Source: Periconia sp. R9002
Taxonomy: Eukaryota; Ascomycota; Dothideomycetes; Pleosporales; Periconiaceae
Direction: 5' to 3'
Length of the DNA stretch: 64,000 bases
NCBI GenBank assembly: GCA_023627715.1
Contig: JAMAHW010000005.1
Coordinates: 310,001 to 374,000, forward strand
The position numbers and the translations under genes were made by a program. The notes below the pieces were generated by a model that worked only from the letters and a program-made list of their open reading frames with translations, did no database searches and was not told the origin of the DNA. Every line of letters begins with the position of its first letter. Within the stretch, counting starts at the first letter, position 1. Shown here one piece after another: positions 1 through 10,323 of the stretch.

Positions 1-915
1 ATCTTTTAACGGAGAAAGCAATGCCTGTATTAAGCTATTCAGATCCAATGGTATCTCGAATGGATGTTTTTGAGGAGGTATTCGGGGAGGCAATGGCGGT
101 AAGCGAGTTGGAGCCGGTATCGTTCTGCGTGGTTTTGAGCGTAATGGCTCAACGGATTTTCGAAAAGTGGTATAGACGTTCGGAAGATCCAGGATGTCGT
201 CAAACGGCAGATCTTGGCTGGAGCATAAATTAGTCTCAGCAGCAATAAGTGTAATGAGAAGGGGAACGAACTCGTCAACGTAGTATTTCTCGTCATCCCA
301 TACCCTGAAATCAATATTGTTGCGCTCAGCAAGCCGCTTCACTCTTCCTTCTGTGATTCTCTCTTCTGTACCCTCGTGTGATGTCATCCAGATGCCCACC
401 ACGTCTGTTTCGTCGCTGCCAGCATTTTCCTCGCCGCCCGCATACCAGCCGATGATATCTTCCACAACTTCCTCGATCAATCCGACCCGTATCTCCAAGT
501 CTGAACCGCATTCCAGATTCTCAAGTTTTTGTTTAAGATCCCAAACTCCTTGAGCCATGAATCTCGCACGGTGTGGTCCGGTTCGCCATAGACCAGCTAT
601 TTGACTGCGCGCCTGTGGATATGGACTGCGATCCTCAGGATTGGCTATGAAACCCGAAACTTCAACTTGATTTGCGGGAATGATATAGACGGGTAGAAAA
701 TGCGTAAAATGAGGTAAATGCTCGTGTGATAAAGGCGAGTCGTTGCGCGGCTTACGATCTGAATCCCATTGTTGTTTTCCATTTCCTTCCGGATCCAAGA
801 CAGACTGAGTGGATGCTGCGTGAAATATTGGGTTATCGGAGAGGCGAACATCCTGACGCAAGATGTAGAGAAGAACACGAGATCTGGGGCGTGGTGTTGC
901 ATCCGGTTCCGCCAT
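1..915 (-). CDS. cry: Cryptochrome DASH, N-terminal part (runs off the left edge)
   Basis: A blue-light flavoprotein of the photolyase/cryptochrome family; DASH members bind FAD and a folate antenna and repair lesions in single-stranded DNA or act as photoreceptors. The reading starts at the ATG at 915 and stays open for 305 codons to base 1, with no intron needed. Seen motifs are RVLLYILRQDVRLSDNP near residue 13 (first strand of the alpha/beta antenna domain), IAGLWRTGPHRARFMAQGV near 106, WDDEKYYVDEF near 206 and TTFRKSVEPLR near 245; the wording of these blocks matches fungal Cry-DASH rather than CPD photolyase. The helical FAD-binding domain and C-terminal tail lie outside the window. 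The next gene, GAD, ends about 835 bp upstream on the same strand, so the two are separate units. The start is the first Met before the conserved strand. Confidence 0.9.
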   Translation of the reverse strand, partial: MAEPDATPRPRSRVLLYILRQDVRLSDNPIFHAASTQSVLDPEGNGKQQWDSDRKPRNDSPLSHEHLPHFTHFLPVYIIPANQVEVSGFIANPEDRSPYPQARSQIAGLWRTGPHRARFMAQGVWDLKQKLENLECGSDLEIRVGLIEEVVEDIIGWYAGGEENAGSDETDVVGIWMTSHEGTEERITEGRVKRLAERNNIDFRVWDDEKYYVDEFVPLLITLIAAETNLCSSQDLPFDDILDLPNVYTTFRKSVEPLRSKPRRTIPAPTRLPPLPPRIPPQKHPFEIPLDLNSLIQALLSPLKD

Positions 916-1750
916 GCTTAGCGAATCTGCGCTGGAATGACAGTCTTCGCGAGAAAAGCAATAAGAGCAAAGGGACTGGTTGGAGGGAGGCCACGTGAGG
1001 CAACGTCGCAACATCAAAAAGGTGGGTATGTATGTATGCACAGGTCGATATTGTCGGAGAAAGGTTATTGTGCTAAGCAATACAGGTACAGTAGGTTAGG
1101 TACCTATCTATCTTCACATGTCAAGGATCTGGCAATGCAAGAGCGACGTCATGATCGAGGAGCGACTTCTGGTGTTCTACACCAGCATTTGAGGAGAAGC
1201 ATGCGCTATTAAAGAGACCCAGGGCCGGGTCATCTGTCAGTTATTTGTGGCGGGCTGTCAAGCACAATAGTGCCAGATGCAGACATGGTGGAGATCCGCG
1301 TTCCCCGGTTTGCACATTACAGTGAGATTCAACAGGGGGCTTGACTAGGGGTATGGCGTGCAGAGATCTCGGCCCGCAAGTTTCATTGGAGGGCGGCGCA
1401 AAAGGGTATGGATTGGGAACAAAATCGGAAGGGCCCGATGTGACGATGGTGGTGCTGTCATAGACACGAGGATCGCGAATACCAAGATAGATCGACCTTG
1501 CCTAAACCGGCTAGCCCAATCTACAATCTGATACCGAGACCCTGGTTCAAGATCAAGTTTCTTCCGATCTGCACAACCTCATAATCAATGCCCATCGAGA
1601 TTTTGTTTTGCCCCTGCTTCGTATTACATGTTACTCCAAAGCTGAACAGCTCCACCCCACATTGTCACAAGTGTATTTAATATAGTTTTATCAGCACTTG
1701 ATGCTGACGCTCGTGAAACCCCCATCTCCAACTCAATACCAGGCCCACGC
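916..1750. other. Intergenic, upstream of Cry-DASH
   Basis: It lies between the start of Cry-DASH and the end of the glutamate decarboxylase gene. Only short ORFs without motifs are present. It should hold the Cry-DASH promoter and the GAD 3' end. No RNA gene or repeat is evident. Confidence 0.6.
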
Positions 1751-3689
1751 TCAACAAACACTGCGATGCACACCCTCGTGCATTGGACGACGAGCTTTGT
1801 GGTGGTCCTTAGCCTGCAGACCGTGCGAAGAGTGCTCCTTCTATAAAAAAAAAAGCGCAAAAGTTAGCAGCGAATTAAATAATGGATGGGAATACGTGGA
1901 AAGCCGCAAGGAAGCCATACCTCGACGCTGTTCCTGACGGGCTGATAAGCCGCCAGATCTGATTCAGAGCTCTTCAGCACTGTCTCGGTGACACTGATTA
2001 TATCTGCGACAAGCCTATCAATCATATCGAGTGACAAGGTCTCGCGAACCACCACCCTGAGAATTTCCGTCTTCTCTTCATTGGGAGGCAACGGGTAATT
2101 CGGGATAATGTACTGTTTGGCCCTCAGCAGGTTCGAGACGACAACCTGCTGAATATTGGGGTACTCTTTCTTCACATCGTCGGAAAAGGTGAAAGCAACC
2201 ACGGGGAGACCGGCGTTGTAATACGAACTATCGTCGCCGTCTTCATACTGCGGTTTGCCTTTTTCAAACGTATGATCACCCTTCTTCCTGTGAATATCGG
2301 AGACACAGCGGTACCAACACGTATATTCCAGGGCGCGACTCAGGAGACGAGCATTGCGAAGTGTGTTTTCCATGATATTGCGATAGCCGCTGAAGCCAAG
2401 GTGAATCAGGTTGTAATACTGCGCGATGATTTGTGCACCCGGGCGAGAGAAGTTGAGGGTATACGACTCCTCTGTACCACCCAGATAGTGGAGTTCGAAG
2501 ATGAGGTGCTTTGGAAGCTGAGACTCATCACGCCAGATTATCCAGCCCACACCGGCATATACCAGCTATACCAGTTAGTCTCATTCCTCATAGTTCTATT
2601 ATTGTTCTCTTACTCCGAATTTATGCCCGCTTGTGTTGATCGACTTAACACGAGGCAGCTCGAAATTCCATTTCCCGCCGGCTTGCGCGTGTGTAAACGG
2701 CGCGATAAATCCGCCAGAAGCGGCCTTTTTTGCAGTCAGCAATCCTTCCACATGTGGCATTGTAATTGGATTTCTCTGTGCATACATCTACATGAATCGG
2801 AATATCGATTCCGGTTTTCTTCTCGTACTCGTCAAGAATGTTGTGGATCTCCTCGACTGGCTCGTAGTGTCCGGTATAAGTGGAGCCCAAAATCACGAAA
2901 ATACCGATGGTGTTCTCATCAATATTCTCTTTGACCAACTCTGGATCGAGGCGGTAGTTGGATTTCTGGGAAACGGGCAGGATTCTGGCTTCAACCTCGA
3001 AATAGCGAGCAAATTTCTCCAGGGCCACTTGAGCATTGGCCCCCATGATGATGTTCGGCTTAGACGTGTCTTTACCCTGCTCCTTTCGCTTCTCTTGCCA
3101 GCGGCGTTTCATGGCGAGTCCACCAAGGTGAATAGCTTCGCTGGAGCCAGTGGTGGCTGAGCCAATGGCCTTCTCGCCCTTCTGAACGCCCCATAGGTGA
3201 GCAAGGATTGAGACACATCTAGCGTGCATATCCATCATGGCAGGATACTCGTCGGCATCACTCAAATTCTTTGACAGGTTTTCAATCATCAGTTGCTCAG
3301 CTTCCCGCTCCATGTATGTTCCTATTCACATGTTGGTCAGCTTTAGTCCGTTCTTTTCTGAGATGAGAGTTTGATCATACCTACGAAGCTAGCGAGATTG
3401 AGCTGCGGGCGCTGTCTTATGTCAGCTGTGCAACATGTCTTGATGAAGATTTTCTTACTCCATCCAAGTCAAGCTCGTCCTTGAGCAGCTGGTGCACGAC
3501 ATCTGCAGGGGCGCCATCTTGTGGAATGCGGAATTTAGAGAGCTCGGTTTGCGTCGCATATCGACTTGAATAGGGTGTTGTGTGATTGACAGCGCGATGG
3601 GCGTGATGTCCACCAGCTTTGTGAATGGGGTGATCTTTGAGTGTATTTATCAACTCATCCGGATCTACGTGTTTCGCGAGGCCTGCCAT
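1751..3689 (-). CDS. GAD1: Glutamate decarboxylase (PLP-dependent), six exons
   Basis: It converts L-glutamate to GABA and CO2, the first step of the cytosolic GABA shunt. Exons in transcription order are 3689-3459, 3411-3381, 3321-2786, 2724-2614, 2565-1921 and 1840-1751; all introns are GT-AG and 48-80 bp, and the join gives 547 aa. Seen blocks are [52 protein letters not shown] (the Asp that holds the PLP ring nitrogen) and NTSGHKFG, whose Lys is the PLP Schiff base; then [15 protein letters not shown] and [18 protein letters not shown]. The order and spacing match eukaryotic and bacterial GADs. The last exon reads in frame to GVHRSVC, so the uninterrupted frame past 1921 is intron. The tail is basic and His-rich, as in fungal GADs. 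I see no calmodulin-binding site I could defend. Confidence 0.95.
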
Positions 3690-4843
3690 TTTGAAAATTT
3701 TGCTGTGTCCAAAGTGTTGATTGTTGGAAGGAATTATTGTCGAGGTTTTCTATTGTTATTATTTAGGAGCATTGCAGGAGGGTTTTGTAACGAGAAACTT
3801 CTCCCACCGGTGACGCAAACATGATTGACAGCTGTACGACAGTAGCTGTGGGGATACATCTCCGCGCTCAATAGTGGAGAAAATGCCAGGGGTAGAAGCT
3901 TGATTTGCAGCTCCAAAGCTTGGTATCCACTAACAAAGAATAGTAGTGGACATGCTTAAATGAAAGCCAATGGCATCTGCTGGATAATCCCGGCGAGCTC
4001 CAAAGGAAGGTGATGAACGAACGAATTGAGGGGCTCACACATGCAAATGGTTTACGAATTATTAAAAAGCCTCAGTCAGCTATGGACCGATCGGTCACTG
4101 CTATAATTATACCAATTGACGCAACTTCTGCATGCAATCTGTTGAAAACATGTGGAGAAGTACAAAGGTATCATGACGGGACGTTCTGGGACGTGTGTCG
4201 AGCTGTCCATGAGTACATCCACAGAAAACCACGTGATGAGCCTGCATGTATGCGCTTGTGCACAGGTAAACACCTACGCGAGCGTTGCACAGCAGCATGT
4301 TTAGATCCACCAAAAAGGGAACCTGAAATTTTCTTCAACACGGACATCAATGTCCCTTTTTTCGTCCGACAGCGCCTGAGCGCACTTCTTTTGTTCGGCT
4401 ACAAACATGTAGCTCTAGCTGTGGTTACGTAAATACCCCTCTTACGTCATGCAGGATCACCAATACGTGCTGAGGATGACGACTGGGTGTACGCGGCCAC
4501 GGCGGCCTCGAACACGAGAGGAGACAAGTCAAAGTTAACACAAGGTGCCGATGATTCCGCTTGAATAGCTGCGGCTTTTCTTATTCTACCATCGGTACCA
4601 AACCAACCGTCTAAGGATTCTTGCCTTGACATTTCACGAGGACATCGGGAGGAGACAGCGGTAGCAATCCACCCCACCTGGACATCCCGTTCCAGGACCA
4701 TTGCCACTGCCACTGCCGCTCAGAGTGTTGGCATCATCGAATAATAATCGTTGTTCCTTCCGTCGTCATATACATTGGTTGTTCCCTAACCCCAGCTAAT
4801 CCGTACTCTCTAACCCCTCACTTCTCCATAACTCACCGCCAGA
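3690..4843. other. Divergent intergenic region between GAD and the FAS1 gene
   Basis: The 1.15-kb gap holds both promoters. A 140-codon frame at 4010-4432 has no recognisable motif and is not called. A pyrimidine-rich leader (about 4795-4840) precedes the FAS1 start. Nothing else is supportable. Confidence 0.5.
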
Positions 4844-6313
4844 ATGAGGATCACTTCAGCTGTAGCATTACTCCCTCTTGCATCTGCATTCGTCATTCAC
4901 GATGCGGAGGTATTTGAGAACCTCGAAGTCTCCAGCAGACGTGTGATTGAAAAGGGCCAAAACATTTTCGAAGACGTCCAAGAGTCAGCCCGAAACGCCA
5001 TTGGGAAGGGACAACAAATATTCGAAAAGACGCAAAACGCTCTCGACGATGCCTTGGAGAAAGCTGTCAATGGTGCGAAATCAGCAGGTGAAGATGCGCA
5101 TAACAGAATTCACAAGGCAGGATGCGATGTTGAGTCGTGGTTAGAAGGGTCCTCTTTCGAAGACCCCTTCATCACCTTAGACGACCATCCCCATCACCCC
5201 CCTCCTCATGATGGCCCACCACACCGTGGCCACCCACCGCATCATGGCAAACCGCACCACCCGCCCCACCACAGCAAATCGAACCTTACCGTCTACGAGC
5301 TCATCAGCAAGAGCAACTACACCACCAAGCTGGCCAAGCTGATCGACGAGTACCCAGATCTCGTGGAGAAGCTCAACGGCACCAAAGCCAACTTTACCAT
5401 CTTCGCACCCATCGACTCGGCCTTCGAGAAGATCCCGCACCACGGACATCACAAGCCGTCCAAGGAAGTCATCGAGAAGGTGCTCCTCTATCACATCAGT
5501 GAGGACTTCTACCCAGCCGGCCGCGTGCTGCACTCCTACACAATCCCCACGCTGTTTGAGCCCAGCGAACCAGATCTGCTCGGCCACAAGCAGCGTCTCA
5601 CCGTGCGTGTGACACTCAAGGGTCCAGCAATCAACTTCTACAGCCGCATCGTAGCCGTCAACATCTTCGGCACCAACGGTGTAGTCCACGGTATCGACTC
5701 CCTGTTGATCCCACCGCCCAACGTCGCGAGCATCATTGATCTGCTCCCCGGCGAGTTCAGCACGCTCGAGCTCGGTCTGGGCAAGACTGGTCTCTTCGAC
5801 AAGATCAATAGTACCGAGTACTCGCATCACGGAGGCACCTTCTTCGCGCCGAGCAACTTTGCGTTCAAGAAGTTGGGTCCGAAGATCAACGCGTTCCTGT
5901 TCAGCAAGTATGGCGAGAAATACCTCAAAGCACTGCTTAAATACCACATTGTCGTCGACAAGACCTTGTACACGGATGCGTTCTACGACGCTACAGATGA
6001 CAAGGATGCCACGACGCGTCCTCCTTACTACCACCTCGACCTACCTACCACACTCGATGGCAAGTCCCTTGCGGTCGATATCACGCGGTACGGACCATTT
6101 ATTTCGGTTCGACTGAACGGTTTCTCGCGCGTTACTGTTCATGATGGCGTTGCTAGCGATGGTGTCATTCAGGTCGTGTCTGACGTGTTGATTCCACCCA
6201 AGAAGCCCGGTAGTGGAGAGGATGCGGAGGGATTCTGGCAAGGTGAGGAACTTAGCGTTGAGGAGTTCAAGGAGAGGCTTCAGCCGCTTGTTGATGAGAA
6301 CTTGGAACTGTAG
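4844..6313 (+). CDS. Secreted protein with two fasciclin (FAS1) domains
   Basis: A 489-aa single-exon protein. Residues 1-17 form a signal peptide (MRITSAVALLPLASAF), so it should enter the secretory pathway. Residues 25-100 are an amphipathic, Lys/Glu-rich helical region with a repeated pattern (VIEKGQNIF, AIGKGQQIF) and a single Cys. Residues 115-143 are a His/Pro-rich linker with about a dozen histidines. FAS1 domain 1 covers roughly 148-290 (NFTIFAPIDSAFEKI, NGVVHGIDSLLIPP) and domain 2 roughly 293-452 (GTFFAPSNFAFKKLG, DGVIQVVSDVLIPP); these are the two signature blocks of the fold. Several N-x-S/T sites are present (NLT, NYT, NGT, NFT, NST). There is no GPI-like hydrophobic tail, so it is probably released or wall-bound. 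FAS1 proteins act in adhesion; the ligand here is unknown. Confidence 0.9.
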   Translation: MRITSAVALLPLASAFVIHDAEVFENLEVSSRRVIEKGQNIFEDVQESARNAIGKGQQIFEKTQNALDDALEKAVNGAKSAGEDAHNRIHKAGCDVESWLEGSSFEDPFITLDDHPHHPPPHDGPPHRGHPPHHGKPHHPPHHSKSNLTVYELISKSNYTTKLAKLIDEYPDLVEKLNGTKANFTIFAPIDSAFEKIPHHGHHKPSKEVIEKVLLYHISEDFYPAGRVLHSYTIPTLFEPSEPDLLGHKQRLTVRVTLKGPAINFYSRIVAVNIFGTNGVVHGIDSLLIPPPNVASIIDLLPGEFSTLELGLGKTGLFDKINSTEYSHHGGTFFAPSNFAFKKLGPKINAFLFSKYGEKYLKALLKYHIVVDKTLYTDAFYDATDDKDATTRPPYYHLDLPTTLDGKSLAVDITRYGPFISVRLNGFSRVTVHDGVASDGVIQVVSDVLIPPKKPGSGEDAEGFWQGEELSVEEFKERLQPLVDENLEL

Positions 6314-6649
6314 AGTCTGTTTGATGAGGTAAGGTTTAGAAAGATGATTACGAATATTCAGATTAGGTTGTATAAGACATGAAGCAATTTGAGAATTGGG
6401 TCTTCATAGGTATATTGTTGGTATCGAATTCACTATCTTTTTTGGACTGCGCACTGTAGTCGTCCTCGATTCACAAAAATGCTGAAGTGCCACCCAGCAT
6501 CTTGCTACCCTGAACTCTTGCTTGTCTCGAAGCGGTGAATATAATACTCAAGCTGTGAATAGACGCCGCCGACACATCAGTGTTTGCATAGGCGAACAAA
6601 ATGTCCCTTCCAATCATATGCACCTCCAGAACCCATCTCAATCACCAAT
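6314..6649. other. Convergent intergenic spacer
   Basis: 336 bp between the stop of the FAS1 gene and the stop of the methyltransferase gene. It should hold both 3' UTRs. No gene or repeat is seen. Confidence 0.6.
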
Positions 6650-8872
6650 CTACTCATCGTCAATCATCATAATCGTGCCCATGAATTCAGCTTCCTGAGC
6701 GTCCTCAATAACCTCACGCCTCTGACGAGCCCTCGCGTGATCGATTACCCTAGGCGGATTACCGCGAGGTCTGGGGCGTAACGGCTCGACAGGCTCCGTA
6801 ACCCAGACTGAGCGCGGCATATATCCTGGATTCTTTTTGCTCTTCTCCAGCCGGTTCAGATAGCGATATGGCCCTCCAGTTGAGAGGTCAATGCCTTTCT
6901 CGCTCAGTGTAGTCCATAGATCGTGTATGTCGTCTTCTGCGTCGATGAGTCCATGATCAAATGCCTCGCGTGTTTGGGCATTAGATAGGAAGTGTTTTGC
7001 AGCCCCAGCGGCAGGGTAGGCATTTCCTACGACCATGTTTGCGAACGTTTGTGTATCGCCAAGATGTGCCTCCAACGGAAAGGTCTGGAAGCAAGAGTTC
7101 TCGCGGGCAGTGAATTTGCGTAAACCAGAATAGTGGTAGTTGCTGTCGCCTCCACTTGTCGTTAGAGTGCCCTTGACCAGTGTAAGGTTTGGATCGTAAG
7201 GTGGCTTTGTTTGGTTATTCGGGAAGTATCGGGGTTCATTATGGGGATCAGAGTCGAACTGTGCGGAGCGCTCGAGGTCATATAACGCATCTTTAACAGT
7301 AACGAATCGTTTCAAACCGCTTCGCTCGGGGCCATGGGTGGCTTGGGGGAATGGTGCAAGCGGATAACCTATCTTCGCCATATTGAAAAGTAATCGACGG
7401 CGCGGTTGAGGTACACCTAATGTTGCAAGGTCGACAACCTGGAATCTGATATTGTATCCACTTTCCAAGATCAGCGACATGAAAGTTCGAAAATACTGTC
7501 GATGTTTTTGCAGCAAAATCATTCCTGGCGCTTGCTCTGCGGTAGCGTAAGGAGGTTGCAAGGTATTAAGTATAGGGCCAACTGTGTAAATTGTCTCTAG
7601 GTTCATTTGGTCGTCTTTACCCTCCCTAGTATGGCAGATTGCAAAATACTTGCAAATAGTGGAAAAGTGAAGATGGTCGCAGTAAAAGTTCTGGGGCGAT
7701 GGTATGGCTGGGAAGTGATGAGCGTCCATACATAAGGACAAGGCCGTAGGTCCATGATTCTCTTCATATGAATTCATCACCTTCTCGTCGATTTCCAGTC
7801 CAAAATTAACGAAATATCCAGCCTCTTTCGCGCCATACGACGCTCCACCAATGCCCGCAAAGAAATCCCCAAACGTCAGACGCTTAGGAATTGAAGATAT
7901 GCCGACACGTTCGGCTGCACATTCAAGCATTATGCAATCATCGTCTTCATCTGTAGCTGCTGAAGGTATTGGGCAAGAAATTCCGTTGTAATATGAGCAT
8001 TCGCTGTTGTGCAACCTTCTGACCTCACCGCCGTAGGATCGTCCATTAGACTCGTTGATAGTAATATGCACCCAACGAGCGAATAATGGTCCATTGTTGT
8101 GGATCCAGATTTGAGTATCCTTGCGATTCCCTCTAAATCGAACAGGAGTGAGGATTTGTCGATGGAGGATGCTAACATCTTTGAAAGATTGCGACGTGAA
8201 CACTACTTCCCTTTTCCTCAAAGCTTGCTCGACAGGGACTTGTTCGAGTATCTGAAAAGCCGGTGTCGTGTCATAGCGATGCGTTTCAATAGTAACAACC
8301 AATTCGTTGAGCTTGCAGTCAAACAGCGGGGCGAAATGTGATACTCGGCATAAACGGTGGCCTTTAAAGTAGCGCTGTCCGGATACAAGCTCCTCCAAGA
8401 TTTTCACAACGACGATGAGATCATTGCGACGACGAGGTTGAGCGTTATTGGCATCATGCCGCATTTCATTAAGTTCGACAACGTCACCTATGCGGATTGT
8501 GCCACAATCTAACTCAACCTCTGAAACCTCAATTACAGATGGGAATTCGTCACATGCTGGTTGCCGAGGGTCATCGTCATATCCATCGGTTGGATTGGGC
8601 TCATCAAGATTGTAGAAGCCTGTGCCATCCTCGTCGGCATCTTCGAAATTCAAACCTGCGAATACCTTCATTAGATGATGATGATGATGATGATCGGACG
8701 CCGTCAGGATTTCCTGCTTACCTTCAATGTCACTGTCACTGTCACTGTCACCGTCACCGTCACCTTCACCGTCACCTTGCACGGTCTCGGAGGAAGCCTC
8801 ACTACTGGCTTCGTTTTCGTCGGCATCGCCGTCACTGATCCAGATGGGCTCCATTGCGTTGTCGCCTGACAT
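6650..8872 (-). CDS. RID/Masc1-like C5-cytosine DNA methyltransferase homologue
   Basis: A 740-aa single-exon protein of the fungal family needed for RIP or MIP-type silencing (RID, Masc1). The N-terminus is acidic and carries a GDGDGDSDSDSD run and six His at 61-66, both encoded by microsatellites. A BAH-like region spans about 115-250. The methyltransferase fold begins with motif I DFFAGIGGASYGAKEAG (336-352), followed by GKDDQMN (418-424), motif VI AEQAPGM (445-451, Gln where other DNMTs have Asn), QPRRRLLF (489-496), RENSCFQTFP (590-599) and VGNAYPAAGA (615-624). In motif IV the expected Pro-Pro-Cys-Gln reads Ser-Thr-Ile-Cys-Lys (404-408): the nucleophile Cys stays but the Pro before it is gone. 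I chose the ATG at 8872 (MSGDNAMEP); an in-frame ATG at 9181 would add 103 hydrophobic, non-conserved residues. Confidence 0.85.
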   Translation of the reverse strand: MSGDNAMEPIWISDGDADENEASSEASSETVQGDGEGDGDGDSDSDSDIEGKQEILTASDHHHHHHLMKVFAGLNFEDADEDGTGFYNLDEPNPTDGYDDDPRQPACDEFPSVIEVSEVELDCGTIRIGDVVELNEMRHDANNAQPRRRNDLIVVVKILEELVSGQRYFKGHRLCRVSHFAPLFDCKLNELVVTIETHRYDTTPAFQILEQVPVEQALRKREVVFTSQSFKDVSILHRQILTPVRFRGNRKDTQIWIHNNGPLFARWVHITINESNGRSYGGEVRRLHNSECSYYNGISCPIPSAATDEDDDCIMLECAAERVGISSIPKRLTFGDFFAGIGGASYGAKEAGYFVNFGLEIDEKVMNSYEENHGPTALSLCMDAHHFPAIPSPQNFYCDHLHFSTICKYFAICHTREGKDDQMNLETIYTVGPILNTLQPPYATAEQAPGMILLQKHRQYFRTFMSLILESGYNIRFQVVDLATLGVPQPRRRLLFNMAKIGYPLAPFPQATHGPERSGLKRFVTVKDALYDLERSAQFDSDPHNEPRYFPNNQTKPPYDPNLTLVKGTLTTSGGDSNYHYSGLRKFTARENSCFQTFPLEAHLGDTQTFANMVVGNAYPAAGAAKHFLSNAQTREAFDHGLIDAEDDIHDLWTTLSEKGIDLSTGGPYRYLNRLEKSKKNPGYMPRSVWVTEPVEPLRPRPRGNPPRVIDHARARQRREVIEDAQEAEFMGTIMMIDDE
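8674..8693. repeat. GAT/ATC trinucleotide microsatellite coding for six His
   Basis: About seven tandem ATG/GAT triplets inside the DNA methyltransferase gene. On the coding strand they give the poly-His run at residues 61-66. Length is likely to vary between strains. Confidence 0.85.
8729..8776. repeat. CACTGT/CACCGT hexanucleotide repeat coding for the Asp-rich run
   Basis: About eight imperfect tandem hexamers (TCACTG, then TCACCG) inside the methyltransferase gene. On the coding strand they encode the acidic Gly/Asp/Ser run at residues 34-48. Confidence 0.8.
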
Positions 8873-9333
8873 TGTGAAGTTGAAAGTCTGAAAGTATATG
8901 TAGGGACAAGCCAGATGGGGTTCGTTTGAGTATATGGGCGTGACGAAGAAGGGCAACGAAGGGTGCAGGGGAAGTATCCAAGTTTGAAGGGCTGTGAGGT
9001 AAGAAGCTCGTCGCACGAAAGGAAATGCCAAGAAACATAAGGCGCAGAGTAAAGGTGAAGGAGGAGGCAACGTAGTGAGTGAGAGGAGGGAGTATGTGCA
9101 CGGGCCAGCGGCCTCTCCAGGCGGCGATTGCTGGTGAGTGTAAAAGCAGGCGATATTGAAAACGCAGGTATATAACTGCAATGAAAGAAAGCAGGCGTAA
9201 GAATTGATAGTCTTTTGTAGGTAATGCGCAGCGGCGCGGGTGGGGCGGTAGGTCGATGGTCATCTCCCTACACCTTCACCTGTACTATACAGTATTCGGA
9301 CACAGCCAACTCCCGGACTTTTGTGCTTGCAGC
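8873..9333. other. Spacer between MIC19 stop and methyltransferase start
   Basis: 461 bp that include the 5' leader and promoter of the methyltransferase and the 3' end of MIC19. The methyltransferase frame stays open up to 9181, but the extra residues look like translated leader. Confidence 0.5.
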
Positions 9334-10033
9334 TCATCTTATTGTCCTTTCCACGAAATCCTTCTCCAGCCTTCCCACCTCCCTCTTGAACGTCTCCACC
9401 TCTTTCCAACAGTCAAGTGGCCGTCGATCATTGGTCCTCAAGCAATTGGCGACATCCTCCTTCGCTTTGGTCACGGCCGGGTCGGCTTGTTCTAGCTTCT
9501 TCCTGGCATCAAGTTTCTTCTTGAGCGCCTCAATCTCCTTTGTGACACTGGCGTTGCTCATATCTCGTTGCTTCTGTTTTTGAGCGAGCGTTGAAGAGGT
9601 GGAAGTTGCGTCGCTGATGGATTCGGCAAGAGATTCGGTCAAGGACGGATCAGCTGGCTTCTCGGCTTCTCCAGAGAGGGTCTTGGAAAGTTCTGAGAGA
9701 TTTTGAGCTTCCTTTTCGCGAAGCTTCTCGAGTTCCTCAGTCAGGCGTTGCTGGTATGCGAGCTCTTGCTGTTTTGAGCGGGTGGAGTCTGTCTGGAAAA
9801 TTGATCAACAACTGTTTCCACCACTCCCAATGGTGCGCATAACTAACCTGTGTGTTGTTTTGTAATGAATCTACCAATCCGTGCGAAAAGCGGACTGGAG
9901 CATCTCTGTATGGAATTTGCTGTCAGCTATCGGATTTGCGCACCCACAGCCATTGGCAAAGCATTGGTGAGACTTACGCAGAGAAGACGTGTTGGGAAGT
10001 GACAGAGGCAGGTTTTGAGTTCTCAGCACCCAT
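9334..10033 (-). CDS. MIC19: MICOS complex subunit Mic19 (CHCH protein), three exons
   Basis: A peripheral subunit of the MICOS complex that keeps mitochondrial crista junctions. Exons in transcription order are 10033-9978, 9905-9848 and 9792-9334, joining to 190 aa. The start MGAENS has Gly2 and Ser6, the pattern for N-myristoylation known in this family. A long charged coiled coil fills about residues 40-150 (QQELAYQQRLTEELEKL, VTKEIEALKKKLDARKKLE). The C-terminal CHCH part has one Cys-x10-Cys pair (CLRTNDRRPLDC) followed by WKEVETFKREV, as in fungal Mic19/Aim13, which keep only this pair. Both introns lie in the N-terminal third. It is divergent from the Naa50-like gene with 290 bp between starts, so they may share a promoter. 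Confidence 0.93.
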
Positions 10034-10323
10034 AGTGACGGCGGACGAAGGAGGGAGTGAGGATACGGGATGGTTCCGTAGGCTGCGGTCGCTGAAGCTT
10101 GATGCAAGTCGCAGAGGACGTCGGCCTTGGCCATGGACAGAAGGAAAGCACGCTAACTTGAGCAGGAATGGGCCAGTCGCGTGTCAACACCAACACCATC
10201 CACCCCACCGACCGGGCTACCGACATGGCGACAATCTCCCGCCTTTGTACGGTGCTCGGCTGGTACACTCGATGCAATCGTCATGCCGAGACGCGGCAGG
10301 ACCAGCTGTAATCTCAGAAGAAA
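10034..10323. promoter_or_regulatory. Short divergent promoter MIC19 / Naa50-like
   Basis: 290 bp between two divergent start codons. Both transcripts must begin here, so the promoters overlap or are shared. No TATA-like element was recognised. Confidence 0.5.

Noticed and set aside
4010..4432. 140-codon plus-strand ORF between GAD and the FAS1 gene
   Set aside because: No motif, lies in a divergent promoter region, composition like non-coding DNA.
5177..6034. 285-codon open frame on the minus strand opposite the FAS1 gene
   Set aside because: It is a shadow of the codon bias of the FAS1 gene; the translation has no motif, while the plus strand has a signal peptide and two clear FAS1 domains.
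8873..9181. N-terminal extension of the DNA methyltransferase from the ATG at 9181
   Set aside because: The 103 extra residues are hydrophobic and Leu/Pro/Ser-rich with no link to the family; the ATG at 8872 precedes the acidic N-terminus usual for such proteins.
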